Positions 1-8,368 of a stretch of 64,000 nt of DNA are shown one piece after another. This DNA comes from a virus. The stretch covers positions 62,001 to 126,000 of the IMG/VR virus record IMGVR_UViG_3300017989_000003; one strand, 5' to 3'. The notes under the pieces are model-generated. The model was not told where the DNA came from. It was given only the letters and a program-made list of their open reading frames with translations, and ran no database searches. The position numbers were made by a program, and so were the translations under genes. The number at the start of each line of letters is the position of its first letter. The stretch's first letter is position 1.

Positions 1-698
1 AGGTTGAGTTGCGTAATAATCGAATATCGCAAAGTTCTGCGTGGGTTAAGGTACGGAAACACATTAATGACAGTGACAATAGATTTGTGACACTGATTAG
101 CAACGCTGAGTTAAAAATTAAGTCTGCACTGTCCCAAATAGACAAATTGAAGTCTGAGGCAATCGACGTTGAGGAATACCTGTTTGTAGCAGAATATTGG
201 ATGAAGGCGTTTCATTATAATGGTATCCCTTCGTACCTGCTTGATAATTTGTATCCTGTAATAAATAAGTGCGCAGTTAGCCATTCTGAGTTTTTAACAG
301 ATGGTGACCTTAAGATACGCTTTAGGAATGATGACGGTAATTTGGGACTAGATGTCTCTTATAGTGATGGCGGAGATGCTTACGATATTGTGTCTACTGG
401 TGAAAAGACTCGAGTTGACCTAGTTGTGTTATTATCTATTCGTGATGCCATTGAGTTTACGTATAGTAGTTCGTTCTCACAGTTATTCCTAGACGAGATA
501 TTTAACGGTTTAGATGAGTCTGGCGTAGAGTCCGCGATGAATTTACTCCGTAAGAATTTCAAGGATAAACAGGTATTTTTAATAACTCATGAGAGTTCTC
601 TTAAGGATTTGGCTGATAATGTCATTAATGTCGTAAAAACAAATGATGGTTCATTTGTAAGTGACATTTGTCGTCAAGGGGTATTTTGCAACCGGTAA
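1..698 (+). CDS. SbcC/Rad50/gp46-like ATPase, C-terminal part
   Basis: The frame is open to the left edge, so the gene begins upstream of the window and only its C-terminal part is present. A coiled-coil-like stretch is followed by an ABC-type signature (STGEKTR), a Walker B motif ending in LFLDEIFNGLD and a switch histidine in ITHE, in the order seen in SbcC/Rad50 and T4 gp46 recombination ATPases. These act with a nuclease partner on DNA ends. The partner should lie upstream. The last codons and the stop lie inside a repeated ACCGGT element (673-714), so this intergenic signal overlaps the gene end. Confidence 0.75.
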   Translation, partial: VELRNNRISQSSAWVKVRKHINDSDNRFVTLISNAELKIKSALSQIDKLKSEAIDVEEYLFVAEYWMKAFHYNGIPSYLLDNLYPVINKCAVSHSEFLTDGDLKIRFRNDDGNLGLDVSYSDGGDAYDIVSTGEKTRVDLVVLLSIRDAIEFTYSSSFSQLFLDEIFNGLDESGVESAMNLLRKNFKDKQVFLITHESSLKDLADNVINVVKTNDGSFVSDICRQGVFCNR

Positions 699-714
699 CG
701 AATTACCCCTTGAC
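673..714. repeat. 42-bp ACCGGT element, copy 1 (hairpin form)
   Basis: GTCAAGGGGTA (673-683) and TACCCCTTGAC (704-714) form a perfect 11-bp inverted repeat around a loop with ACCGGT. The whole 42 bp recurs, exactly reverse-complemented, at 57576-57617. The 28-bp core is also at 10148, 33477 and 38604. Confidence 0.85.
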
Positions 715-737
715 ATTTTAGGCTATGTGTATACAAT
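710..737 (+). promoter_or_regulatory. Candidate promoter for the zinc protein
   Basis: TTGACA (710-715), 16 bases, then TACAAT (732-737) and an AGTGGAGG ribosome site. The -35 box coincides with the end of the repeated element. In other copies the start codon is too close for the same use, so the promoter call is tentative. Confidence 0.4.
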
Positions 738-754
738 ATATAGTGGAGGTTTTT

Positions 755-1462
755 ATGGGAAGTGACCATTCTTTTGTACCATGTCAGTATTGCGAGGAAG
801 ATACAGAGCCAGACTCTTTGTATACTATATGCAAAGATGGGTTGTTTTTCTCCGTTTGTATGAAGTGTCTGGCAGTTTATAAACCTCAAGAGGTTTTTGC
901 TAAGATGATAGAGGAAGGGGTATCTTCAGTTATTCCAGCTAGTAGCCAAGTTGTGTCTAATAGGTACTTAACGTGTCCGGTGTGTTCGGGTAGTTATGTA
1001 GAGACTGATTTTGTCGTGTTGATATACGACGATGAAACAGTTCCTTATGGAAGTGATGGTATCGTCATATGCAAAGGTTGTTTTAGGAGTAAGTTTGAGG
1101 GAACTTACCTTAAGAATCCTGATAAAACACTAGATAAAATAGCTAGTAAGAATCTTACAGTAGCTGAGATAGTCACGACTAAACAAGTAGAGTCGTTATC
1201 AAAGTTCCATGACATAATAGACAGTAAAGTTCCAAGAGTAGAGACAGAGGGATTTGATTGTGTAATTTGCAAATCTCACTTTTCGTCTAGGGAAATGGCT
1301 TATGTTATTCCTTACGAATGTGACGCTACTCTCGGAGTATACACTCCGAAGTCTGAGAGCAAGGTCTGTGTTGATTGCTATAAGAAGTTATGGATAGTTG
1401 CAGCTCAGAGAGTACCGTCTAATATATACAAAACTGTAATGGAAGCTATGGTTGAGTTATGA
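755..1462 (+). CDS. Triple zinc-ribbon protein, unknown role
   Basis: Start chosen at 755 because GTGGAGG lies just upstream. The upstream in-frame ATG at 725 has none. The protein has three successive pairs of cysteine knuckles (CQYC/CMKC, CPVC/CKGC, CVIC/CVDC) spaced about 70 residues apart, suggesting three repeated zinc-ribbon modules. It ends in an ATGA overlap with the next gene, so it is translated together with the packaging genes. No function is recognised. DNA or RNA binding is a guess from the zinc modules. Confidence 0.7.
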   Translation: MGSDHSFVPCQYCEEDTEPDSLYTICKDGLFFSVCMKCLAVYKPQEVFAKMIEEGVSSVIPASSQVVSNRYLTCPVCSGSYVETDFVVLIYDDETVPYGSDGIVICKGCFRSKFEGTYLKNPDKTLDKIASKNLTVAEIVTTKQVESLSKFHDIIDSKVPRVETEGFDCVICKSHFSSREMAYVIPYECDATLGVYTPKSESKVCVDCYKKLWIVAAQRVPSNIYKTVMEAMVEL

Positions 1463-2238
1463 CACTAGATATACCTCTTACACCTGATGAGATAAAATTG
1501 GCTAAGAAATACGTAGTCCATGGAGAGGCTGCGCTCTTATCTGCTGGTTTAACCCCTAATGAGGTGTCATCATTCCTAAATAGGTATGATATTCAGTATT
1601 TCCTTAAGACTTTATATAAGGATTTCGAATTTAAGGACTCGAGATGGGAAAGGGTACAATTTTATGCGCTTAGCGAGCTAGAGAAGTTAATGGCTCAAGC
1701 TTTGTCAGTTATAGCTAGGTCTTTAATGGGCATAACATCAGACATGACTGATTTACCGCCGTCTGGACAGCAGTATAAGGCTGCTGTAGACTTACTGGAT
1801 AGGTTAGGCGTTAAAGTTAACCAGCAACCTGCTAACAATCAGGAGAATCCAACTATTGCCCTAAACAGTATTAATGTGAATATAAGCGAAGACATAGATT
1901 CAGTGTCTAGAGAGAGAATACTGACGATGGTTGATATGTTCGTCGGTGGGGCAGATAAAGTTGTTAGTACAGACGATGACGTTACGCGTTCGGTAAATGT
2001 AAAAAAGTTACCTATGGTTGATGATTTACCTGAAGCGCGCGATAGATTGAAAGATTTACATGTGAGGAAAAGTTCAAATGGCGGAAAACCAGAAAAAATC
2101 AAAAAAGAAAAAAAGCTCGAAAAACGAAATGTTCGAAAAAGACCCTCTTCTAAAGATAACGAACCTAAAAACGACAAAAAACGTAGGGGAAGTAAACCTA
2201 GCAAAAAAACTATACCAGGAACATCTACACAAAAGTAG
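1459..2238 (+). CDS. Probable terminase small subunit
   Basis: About 259 residues, helical N-terminal half and a very basic lysine-rich tail. It sits directly before the large terminase and overlaps it by about 160 bp. Small terminase subunits recognise phage DNA and feed it to the large subunit, and position plus size are the main argument. No specific sequence motif was recognised. Start is the ATG in the ATGA overlap. Confidence 0.5.
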   Translation: MTLDIPLTPDEIKLAKKYVVHGEAALLSAGLTPNEVSSFLNRYDIQYFLKTLYKDFEFKDSRWERVQFYALSELEKLMAQALSVIARSLMGITSDMTDLPPSGQQYKAAVDLLDRLGVKVNQQPANNQENPTIALNSINVNISEDIDSVSRERILTMVDMFVGGADKVVSTDDDVTRSVNVKKLPMVDDLPEARDRLKDLHVRKSSNGGKPEKIKKEKKLEKRNVRKRPSSKDNEPKNDKKRRGSKPSKKTIPGTSTQK

Positions 2239-5200
2239 GAAGTTCTTTGATTCATTGTCACCTAATGAACAGAAAGTAGCCTTAGAGATATTTAATGAGT
2301 TACGTAGTAATGACGGTGATAGTCCGTTATATGACCATATCTGGGAACTTGATTACATCGAAAAGCCTGTACCCATATGGAAATTTTTAGAAGATGACTT
2401 TTATGCTGGTTGGATAGTTCCTGACTTATACCCTAAATGGCGTGAGATGCTAGAAGAGATATTTGCGCCTGGTTCACAATATTATGAAGTTATTCTAGGT
2501 GGCTCTATTGGTTCTGGAAAGACTACTAGTGCTGCTATTGCATACGTTTATTTACTCTATAGGTTAACCTGCCTTAGAAACCCAGCTAAGTATTATAACC
2601 TTGTGGAACGTTCCAGAATTGTTTTTGGAGTGTACTCAATGACTAAACGTCTTGTAGCTGACGTTGGTTATGGGCGTATAAGGGCTTTTATTGAGAGAAT
2701 GCCATATTTTAGGACTAAATTTCCACATGACCATAGAATACTACAAAAAGTTAATTTCAAGAAAGCTGATGTATCAGTGGTTTATGGTTGTGTATCTGAA
2801 GGCACTAAGATAGCTACACCCTGCGGTGATGTCGCGGTAGAACAACTAGCTAATACGTCCAGTGAGGTACTGACATCATATGGTAGCGACGTTTTCTCGA
2901 GTGAGTATAAAGGCGTTAAGTACTCAGGTGTAAAAAAATGCTTGGAAGTAATAACTGAAACAGGTGACAGCCTTGTTTGTAGTTACGACCATAAATTTAT
3001 AGTAGAGGGTTCAAATGGAAGTTACATTAGAAAAAAAGCAGGCGAACTCAAAGAAGGTGAAGAAGTGTTCGTGCTGCGCGAAATTGATGCCAATAACCGA
3101 GTTCTACATGAATCGCGGAAAACCTTTTTCACAATGCAAGGAATGTGTGAAGAAGAAAAGCAACAAGAGATACCACAATACAAAAAAGTGCAAGGACAAG
3201 AAAGCACACTCGGTAACAGAGGGAACGAAGAAGTGCTCAAAATGCGGTGTGGTAAAACCAGTAAGCGAGTTCGGAACTCGAGTTGTAAAATTAGTGAATT
3301 CAGAAAAAAGATACCTAAGAGGCAATTGCAAAGAGTGCGATGCGGAATTTTCCAGGAAATGGGCGAGCAAGAACAGGGAGAAAAAGAAAAAGAAACGTCA
3401 AACGGAAGAAGGGAGAGAATACGACCGAAAAATCTGTGCGAATTACTACAAGAAGAACCGAGAGAAAATTCTAGCGGAAAAGGCTCGCCCAGAGAACAGG
3501 AAACATATAAATGCCCGGCAGCGAAAATGGAGAGCAAAGAATCCGGAGAAACTCAAGGAATACAGGAAAAAATGGAAGGAAAAGCATCCGGAACGCACGC
3601 AGCGAATTTTAATGTTACGTCACCAACGACGGAAATCACGGAAGAAGAATGTAGAGTTTACCCTAACAGAAAAAGACGTTGCATTTATGATGGGTTATTT
3701 TGGTTATTCTTGTGTTTATTGTGGAAAGGATATAAGCAAGTATTCTACCATAGACCATATTATTCCTGTAGCAAAAGGCGGAGGGACAACTCCTCAAAAC
3801 ATAGTTCCTTGTTGCAGGAAATGCAACAGCAGGAAATATACTCGGAATCTGGAGGAGTTTGTAGAAGATTTTCCGAATGGGAAAAAAATATACCAAAAAA
3901 TTATGAGGTATATAAAACATGTATCAAATCTATAACTGATGTTGGGTATAGAAAAACATATGATGTTGTAGAAGTTCCTAAGACGCATAGCGTTTTTACA
4001 AATAATATATTAACCTCAAATTCCCAGGAATTTCATGTGCTCGGGCAGGACGTTTTTTCCATGTACATGGACGAAGTAAACTTTATGCAAGATAAAGTGA
4101 CTGCGCCAAATAAAGCTGCTAGTATGTCAGAGGAGTTAGGGCAAGCTCAGGAAATTTACAATGCTGCTAGAAGTCGTATTAAATCCAGATACATGCGTCC
4201 AGGGGGTTATGTTCCTGGTATGACCTTTCTACTGTCGTCTAAAACTAGCAAGCACTCATTTCTGGAAAGACATGTTCAAAAAGTTAGACATGAGATAGAA
4301 GAAAAGAAAGTGTTCTTAGCTGAGTATGCATTGTGGGAGGTTAAGCCCCAGTCACTATATGTAAAACCTAAGTTTAGAGTACAGTTAGGAAATGCGCTGC
4401 ATCCTAGTAGGATATTAGAGGAATACGAAACTCACAAAGATGGCACTGAGGTCATTGAAGTACCTGGGGAATTCAAAGAAGATTTTGAGCGAAATACCGA
4501 ACGTGCTCTTAGGGAAATAGCTGGAAGAGCTACTGTAGGAATATCACCACTTTTCCGAATAAAAGAACCGATTATTAAGTGTGTAGATGGGCGTAAACAC
4601 CCATTTACACAGGATATAATTAAAATTTCTATTTATTCTGACATTGAAATAGTGGACTACCTTATGGTAAATGAGCTGTTTCATGTGAAAGACTCTGATT
4701 ATGTTCCACGTTTGAATCCTGGAAGTCCAAGAGTTGTACATTTGGATTTGTCGCGCAAAAAGGATGCTGCTGGATTCTGCATGGGTCATATAGGCGGATT
4801 GCGCGAAGTTAAAAAGATGCGCTATGATAACACATATTATATCGACAAAGAGCCTATGATTGTCATTGACATTATTATGGCTATTAAGTTATTAGGAGAG
4901 GGCGAGATTGACTTCTCTAAAATCAGGGCTTTTATTATAGCACTTAAGGAGTATGGGTATCCAATAACTCATGTGACGGCTGATAAATACCAATCGGCTG
5001 ATACCCTTCAGATATTCTCGAAGTTGGGATACAAGACAGCGTTTTTGTCTGTAGACGAACGCCCTGAGCCATATCATTATACTAGGCAGGCGTTTGTTGA
5101 GGATAGAATACGAATATACGACTATCCATTATTAATAAGGGAACTGATAGACCTTGAGGAGGATTTGGATAGTGGTGTTATAGACCATCCTAACGTAGCA

Positions 5201-5500
5201 AGTGACGGTTCTGTTGGGTCTAAAGATACGTCTGACGCATTAGCAGGAGTTGTGTACACACTCATGAACGAAAAGAGTGTAATGAAGGGGGCAACTGTTA
5301 CTAATTTAACTTCAGTATCTTTAGCAGAATCTACCCCAACGTCTTCTCCTAATAAAACTGATTTGATAACTGTCCGTGGTGAAATGAAAATTTCTTTAGA
5401 CCATATGGCAGATGAAGTGATAAAATACATTAACCTACATAAAAGTTCTAACTCATTATTCGAGGGGTTACAAGATGCCGATGACAACAAAAAAGGCTAG
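2078..5500 (+). CDS. terL: Terminase large subunit interrupted by an intein
   Basis: DNA-packaging motor ATPase and nuclease. Walker A GGSIGSGKT is at residues 141-149. The Walker B region YMDEVN lies soon after the intein, at about residues 660-670. The C-terminal nuclease half shows acidic positions in LDLSRKKDAAGF, TADKYQSAD and SKDTSDALAG. A 411-residue intein (residues 238-648) lies between Walker A and Walker B, leaving a 729-residue spliced protein. The start at 2078 has GAGG upstream and overlaps the preceding gene. A later Met at 2129 is possible. The portal gene overlaps the 3' end. Confidence 0.93.
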   Translation: MAENQKKSKKKKSSKNEMFEKDPLLKITNLKTTKNVGEVNLAKKLYQEHLHKSRKFFDSLSPNEQKVALEIFNELRSNDGDSPLYDHIWELDYIEKPVPIWKFLEDDFYAGWIVPDLYPKWREMLEEIFAPGSQYYEVILGGSIGSGKTTSAAIAYVYLLYRLTCLRNPAKYYNLVERSRIVFGVYSMTKRLVADVGYGRIRAFIERMPYFRTKFPHDHRILQKVNFKKADVSVVYGCVSEGTKIATPCGDVAVEQLANTSSEVLTSYGSDVFSSEYKGVKYSGVKKCLEVITETGDSLVCSYDHKFIVEGSNGSYIRKKAGELKEGEEVFVLREIDANNRVLHESRKTFFTMQGMCEEEKQQEIPQYKKVQGQESTLGNRGNEEVLKMRCGKTSKRVRNSSCKISEFRKKIPKRQLQRVRCGIFQEMGEQEQGEKEKETSNGRRERIRPKNLCELLQEEPRENSSGKGSPREQETYKCPAAKMESKESGETQGIQEKMEGKASGTHAANFNVTSPTTEITEEECRVYPNRKRRCIYDGLFWLFLCLLWKGYKQVFYHRPYYSCSKRRRDNSSKHSSLLQEMQQQEIYSESGGVCRRFSEWEKNIPKNYEVYKTCIKSITDVGYRKTYDVVEVPKTHSVFTNNILTSNSQEFHVLGQDVFSMYMDEVNFMQDKVTAPNKAASMSEELGQAQEIYNAARSRIKSRYMRPGGYVPGMTFLLSSKTSKHSFLERHVQKVRHEIEEKKVFLAEYALWEVKPQSLYVKPKFRVQLGNALHPSRILEEYETHKDGTEVIEVPGEFKEDFERNTERALREIAGRATVGISPLFRIKEPIIKCVDGRKHPFTQDIIKISIYSDIEIVDYLMVNELFHVKDSDYVPRLNPGSPRVVHLDLSRKKDAAGFCMGHIGGLREVKKMRYDNTYYIDKEPMIVIDIIMAIKLLGEGEIDFSKIRAFIIALKEYGYPITHVTADKYQSADTLQIFSKLGYKTAFLSVDERPEPYHYTRQAFVEDRIRIYDYPLLIRELIDLEEDLDSGVIDHPNVASDGSVGSKDTSDALAGVVYTLMNEKSVMKGATVTNLTSVSLAESTPTSSPNKTDLITVRGEMKISLDHMADEVIKYINLHKSSNSLFEGLQDADDNKKG
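2789..4021 (+). other. Intein within TerL
   Basis: The intein begins at a cysteine (codon 2789-2791) in the typical block A context CVSEGTKIATPCGD. It has a block B-like stretch GDSLVCSYDHKFIV and ends with a block F/G-like region (TYDVVEVPKTHSVFTNN) with terminal Asn (4019-4021) followed by Ser as the first C-extein residue. The region between these blocks is not a normal endonuclease domain in this frame. It is arginine-, glutamate- and lysine-rich filler that stays free of stops because it is the shifted reading of a nested HNH gene. Splicing is predicted, not shown. The usual penultimate His is replaced by Ser. Confidence 0.9.
3015..3935 (+). CDS. HNH homing endonuclease nested out of frame in the intein
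   Basis: This 306-residue frame lies entirely inside the TerL intein DNA but is shifted relative to it. It has two N-terminal zinc-finger modules (CSCC/CKEC and CSKCGVVKPVSEF/CKEC), a basic helical region with KNPEK-type repeats, and a C-terminal HNH domain from about residue 233 (CVYCGKD, DHIIPVAKGG, CRKCN). The ATG has an AGAGGG ribosome site. This looks like a complete free-standing homing endonuclease that would cut intein-less terminase alleles. The intein splicing blocks lie just outside it. Confidence 0.9.
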   Translation: MEVTLEKKQANSKKVKKCSCCAKLMPITEFYMNRGKPFSQCKECVKKKSNKRYHNTKKCKDKKAHSVTEGTKKCSKCGVVKPVSEFGTRVVKLVNSEKRYLRGNCKECDAEFSRKWASKNREKKKKKRQTEEGREYDRKICANYYKKNREKILAEKARPENRKHINARQRKWRAKNPEKLKEYRKKWKEKHPERTQRILMLRHQRRKSRKKNVEFTLTEKDVAFMMGYFGYSCVYCGKDISKYSTIDHIIPVAKGGGTTPQNIVPCCRKCNSRKYTRNLEEFVEDFPNGKKIYQKIMRYIKHVSNL

Positions 5501-7130
5501 GCTAGCCGCATTATTTGGAATTGACTCCCATGTTACTAGACCTAAGGAAGAGCGACCAGTTGCTGAGTCTGACGGTGATGACTATGCCTATGGTAGGCTA
5601 AGAGGTGACATTCTCCAGATGATACTTCGAATGCCGCGCAGTAGAACTGACAGGTATGCTTTGTTGGACGACCTGGATGAGGGTATTGCCGCGTCTGTAT
5701 TAGATTTATATACTGAAGAAACAACCCAGCCAATTCGCGAGTCTAAGCCTCAAGTTCCCATAATAATTAAGAGTGAGAACAAAGCTATTGAAAAGGAAGG
5801 AAATGCACTGCTTAATAAACTTGGCATATCCAGTAATCCTCAGCCGTTAATGCGTGTTATATGCAAGTACGGTGATTTGTTTTACAGGTTGTTTTATAGT
5901 GGCGAGAAAGGCATAGAGTACGGATACATTATAAAAAATCCAGGGACAGTAAGTCGGGAGGAAAGTGACCAGAAGGTTCTAACTGGTTTTAAGCAGGTTG
6001 GTGTTCGTTTCGAAAAGGGTAAAGAACAATCAGACCCGTGGGATTATGTCCACTTTGCTAATTTATTGCATCCAGAGAATTTTCCGTATGGTACGGCAAT
6101 CCTTAGTAATTCATATCGTTCTTTGCGGCAGATAATACTATCTGAGGACTCGGTGTTGCTTTACCGTCTTATCCGTCATCCTGACAGATTGTATCATGTT
6201 ATTGATACAGGAGATGCTGACGAAGTTGAACAAAGAAGACAGTTACGTCGGTACGCTTCGGACTTTCGTCGAAGTCAGAATATTAATCCGTCGGTAGGCA
6301 CCATGACGCATAGACATGCGCCTATGACTCCATTGGAAGATATATTTATCGCGATAGGTAACCAGAACGTTAATACGAAAATAGATAAGTTGCCTGGGTC
6401 TAGTAATGCCTTTGAGGTATATGACCTTGATTACTACATTAATAAATTTTTCTCTGAGGTTAGAGTACCAAAAGCGTTTTTAGGCTTTGAAGGTGACATT
6501 AACGCCAGAGCGACATTAACTAGTCAGTCAATTAGATTTGCGAGAGCGGTTATTCACATGCAGTCAGTGTTAAAAAAGGGTATCAAGCGATTGCTTATGA
6601 TACATTATACTCTTTTGACTAAGAGTAATACTGACCAAACGTACAAGACTGACGAAGATGGCTCTAACTTTAATATAGAAATGTGTTATACGTCAGGGCT
6701 AGCTGAGCTTGATTGGATTAGTCTGATGTTACAACGTTCTGAATACGCCCAGACTCTTTATGCGTACGCTGACAATCCATATATCGATAACCATGCTATG
6801 CTGAATTACCTTTTCAGGGATATACTAAAGTTGAAAGAAGATGACATTAGTAAGATTGTGCTGAAATCTCCTGTATACCCAGTGCCGCCTAAAGAACAAT
6901 ATCCTAACATATCTAATATGCGTAAGGCTCGAGTGAAGGGTGTTACACCTCAGGAACAGGAATATGCCAAAGCTATAGTAAAGTCGATTCCATTCAATAG
7001 CTTTGTAGATGAAATACAAGCGTATCTTGAGGACGTAAAACAATTGCATATTGAATCCAATAGACCAGTTACGCCCATTGACCCACGTTCTGCTTTACCT
7101 AATAATAGTGGTAGTAAAAGTGGGCGGTAG
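5475..7130 (+). CDS. Portal protein
   Basis: A 551-residue protein directly after and overlapping the large terminase. Features recall T4 gp20-type portals: a middle region ending VYDLDYYINKFFSEVRVPKAFLGFEGDINARATLTSQS, read here as two motifs (YYINKFFSEVRVPKAFLG and NARATLTSQ), which matches the conserved region of that family. The portal forms the ring through which DNA enters and leaves the capsid. Its last ten bases overlap the tRNA-Ile gene. Confidence 0.85.
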   Translation: MPMTTKKARLAALFGIDSHVTRPKEERPVAESDGDDYAYGRLRGDILQMILRMPRSRTDRYALLDDLDEGIAASVLDLYTEETTQPIRESKPQVPIIIKSENKAIEKEGNALLNKLGISSNPQPLMRVICKYGDLFYRLFYSGEKGIEYGYIIKNPGTVSREESDQKVLTGFKQVGVRFEKGKEQSDPWDYVHFANLLHPENFPYGTAILSNSYRSLRQIILSEDSVLLYRLIRHPDRLYHVIDTGDADEVEQRRQLRRYASDFRRSQNINPSVGTMTHRHAPMTPLEDIFIAIGNQNVNTKIDKLPGSSNAFEVYDLDYYINKFFSEVRVPKAFLGFEGDINARATLTSQSIRFARAVIHMQSVLKKGIKRLLMIHYTLLTKSNTDQTYKTDEDGSNFNIEMCYTSGLAELDWISLMLQRSEYAQTLYAYADNPYIDNHAMLNYLFRDILKLKEDDISKIVLKSPVYPVPPKEQYPNISNMRKARVKGVTPQEQEYAKAIVKSIPFNSFVDEIQAYLEDVKQLHIESNRPVTPIDPRSALPNNSGSKSGR

Positions 7131-7196
7131 CTTAGTCGATGAAAAGCCCAACGTCTGATAAACGTTGAGACTCTGGTGCAAACCCAGACCGCCCAC
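7121..7196 (+). tRNA. tRNA-Ile (anticodon GAT)
   Basis: Cloverleaf fits by eye: acceptor 7121-7127 with 7189-7195 (7 of 7 pairs), T8-A9, D stem GCTT/AAGC (7130-7133, 7144-7147), anticodon stem AACGT/ACGTT with a seven-base loop CTGATAA (anticodon 7157-7159), variable GAGAC, T stem TCTGG/CCAGA with loop TGCAAAC. CCA is not encoded. The 5' end overlaps the portal stop codon, and the 3' end abuts the convergent gene stop at 7197. Confidence 0.82.
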
Positions 7197-7673
7197 TTAC
7201 TTTTTGAAGCCAAACACAATAGCAAGTAGTTTGTCTATTCTCTTTTCTTCACTTATTTTGTTGGATAAGTCTTTTGTGATACCTTTTTTGCTTAGGTGTG
7301 TGTCGGTGCCCATTTTATGCATGTCAGTAACGATATTATCTTTAAGCTTATGATGAATAACCGTACGTACCATGTACTTGTTGTGCCTATAGTTGTAATA
7401 CGGCATTAGAGTTAGAATGTCCCTAAAGTGAGATGGTTTGCATACAATGGTTCGCTTATTTATGACATTTGTGAGGGATAAAATTATTCCAAGAGCTTCC
7501 TCGGGTTTAATGTGTAATTCATCTGCAAGGTCTATAGCCATGTCTACTAGCACGACATTCTCAAAAGTTTTACTTATTTGTACCTGTTTTAATATTTCTA
7601 GAACTCTACTGTCTTTTAATATAAGAGCATCGCGAATTTTTTTCCTATTGACTGATGTTAGTTTCTCAAACAT
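7197..7673 (-). CDS. Unknown protein next to queC
   Basis: 158 residues, mostly helical and basic, with no recognised motif. It overlaps the end of the QueC-like gene by eight bases and so is the second gene of the leftward operon driven by the promoter at 8324-8352. Association with deazaguanine metabolism is suggested by context only. Confidence 0.65.
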   Translation of the reverse strand: MFEKLTSVNRKKIRDALILKDSRVLEILKQVQISKTFENVVLVDMAIDLADELHIKPEEALGIILSLTNVINKRTIVCKPSHFRDILTLMPYYNYRHNKYMVRTVIHHKLKDNIVTDMHKMGTDTHLSKKGITKDLSNKISEEKRIDKLLAIVFGFKK

Positions 7674-8286
7674 TGGATAACTCCCAATCTATCTGACGTG
7701 CTTCACAGTGGATACAGGCTCCACAACCCAGTCCCCAGTCAAATTGTTTTAGAGTGGAGTCCGTAGCATCGTAACATGATGTAGACTCTTTGATAAATTT
7801 CTTATGGTGTTTTTTAACCCATTTGAATATCTGGGCTCTTTTCCAGCCATATACAGGGTTTATTATATTAATACTAAGTTCCTTCCCCATACCTTCGTTA
7901 AGAGCAGTTGTTAGCTTACTTATGAAATTCATGCTGGTATCTGGGTATCCGGATAATGGGTACGAACTATCTGTACCGAGTCCAGTGATTAATATATTTG
8001 TGTCGTAGTCACCCACGGCTATATTTGCGGCGTACGTAAGAAAAAGAGCGTTTCGAAAAGGGAAAAATGGTTCGTTATTTTTGTTGTCCAGTAGCGCTGG
8101 TTTGCACTTTACAATATCGAGTTCTAGGGTAAGAGCCTTAGCCATTCTCTTTACGGTCTTAATTTCTGCTTGTGGACGTCCAGTATCGAAGTATAAGGCT
8201 ATTCCACCAATACTATCGCTCTCGAGATATAGATTTGTTGCTACAAAGCTGTCTAGACCAGACAATAATGTTACGAATTTTGGCAT
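7666..8286 (-). CDS. queC: QueC-like 7-cyano-7-deazaguanine synthase
   Basis: The ATP-pyrophosphatase loop is LSGLDSF (residues 8-14), a shortened form of the usual SGGxDS. It is followed by a PFRNALFL segment and a C-terminal zinc site with SCYD and CGACIHCEAR, all in QueC order. QueC converts carboxy-deazaguanine to preQ0. Start chosen at 8286 (AGAGGTGG upstream) rather than the longer frame. It is transcribed divergently from the DpdA-like gene, so it probably supplies the base that DpdA inserts into DNA. The missing glycine in the loop may alter activity. Confidence 0.8.
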   Translation of the reverse strand: MPKFVTLLSGLDSFVATNLYLESDSIGGIALYFDTGRPQAEIKTVKRMAKALTLELDIVKCKPALLDNKNNEPFFPFRNALFLTYAANIAVGDYDTNILITGLGTDSSYPLSGYPDTSMNFISKLTTALNEGMGKELSINIINPVYGWKRAQIFKWVKKHHKKFIKESTSCYDATDSTLKQFDWGLGCGACIHCEARQIDWELSNV

Positions 8287-8297
8287 GTGACCACCTC

Positions 8298-8325
8298 TTG
8301 ACAAAGTTTTATACAGTGTTATAAT
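8298..8325 (+). promoter_or_regulatory. Rightward promoter of dpdA-like gene
   Basis: TTGACA (8298-8303), 16-base spacer, TATAAT (8320-8325): a near-perfect housekeeping promoter. Its -10 box overlaps that of the leftward promoter. Confidence 0.85.
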
Positions 8326-8352
8326 TATAACATTGTAGCTTTGTGTGGTCAA
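8324..8352 (-). promoter_or_regulatory. Leftward promoter of queC operon
   Basis: On the minus strand TTGACC (8352-8347), 17 bases, TATAAT (8329-8324). The palindrome TATAATTATA is shared by both divergent -10 boxes, so the two promoters exclude each other physically. Confidence 0.82.
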
Positions 8353-8368
8353 GTGTGGAAGGATTTAT

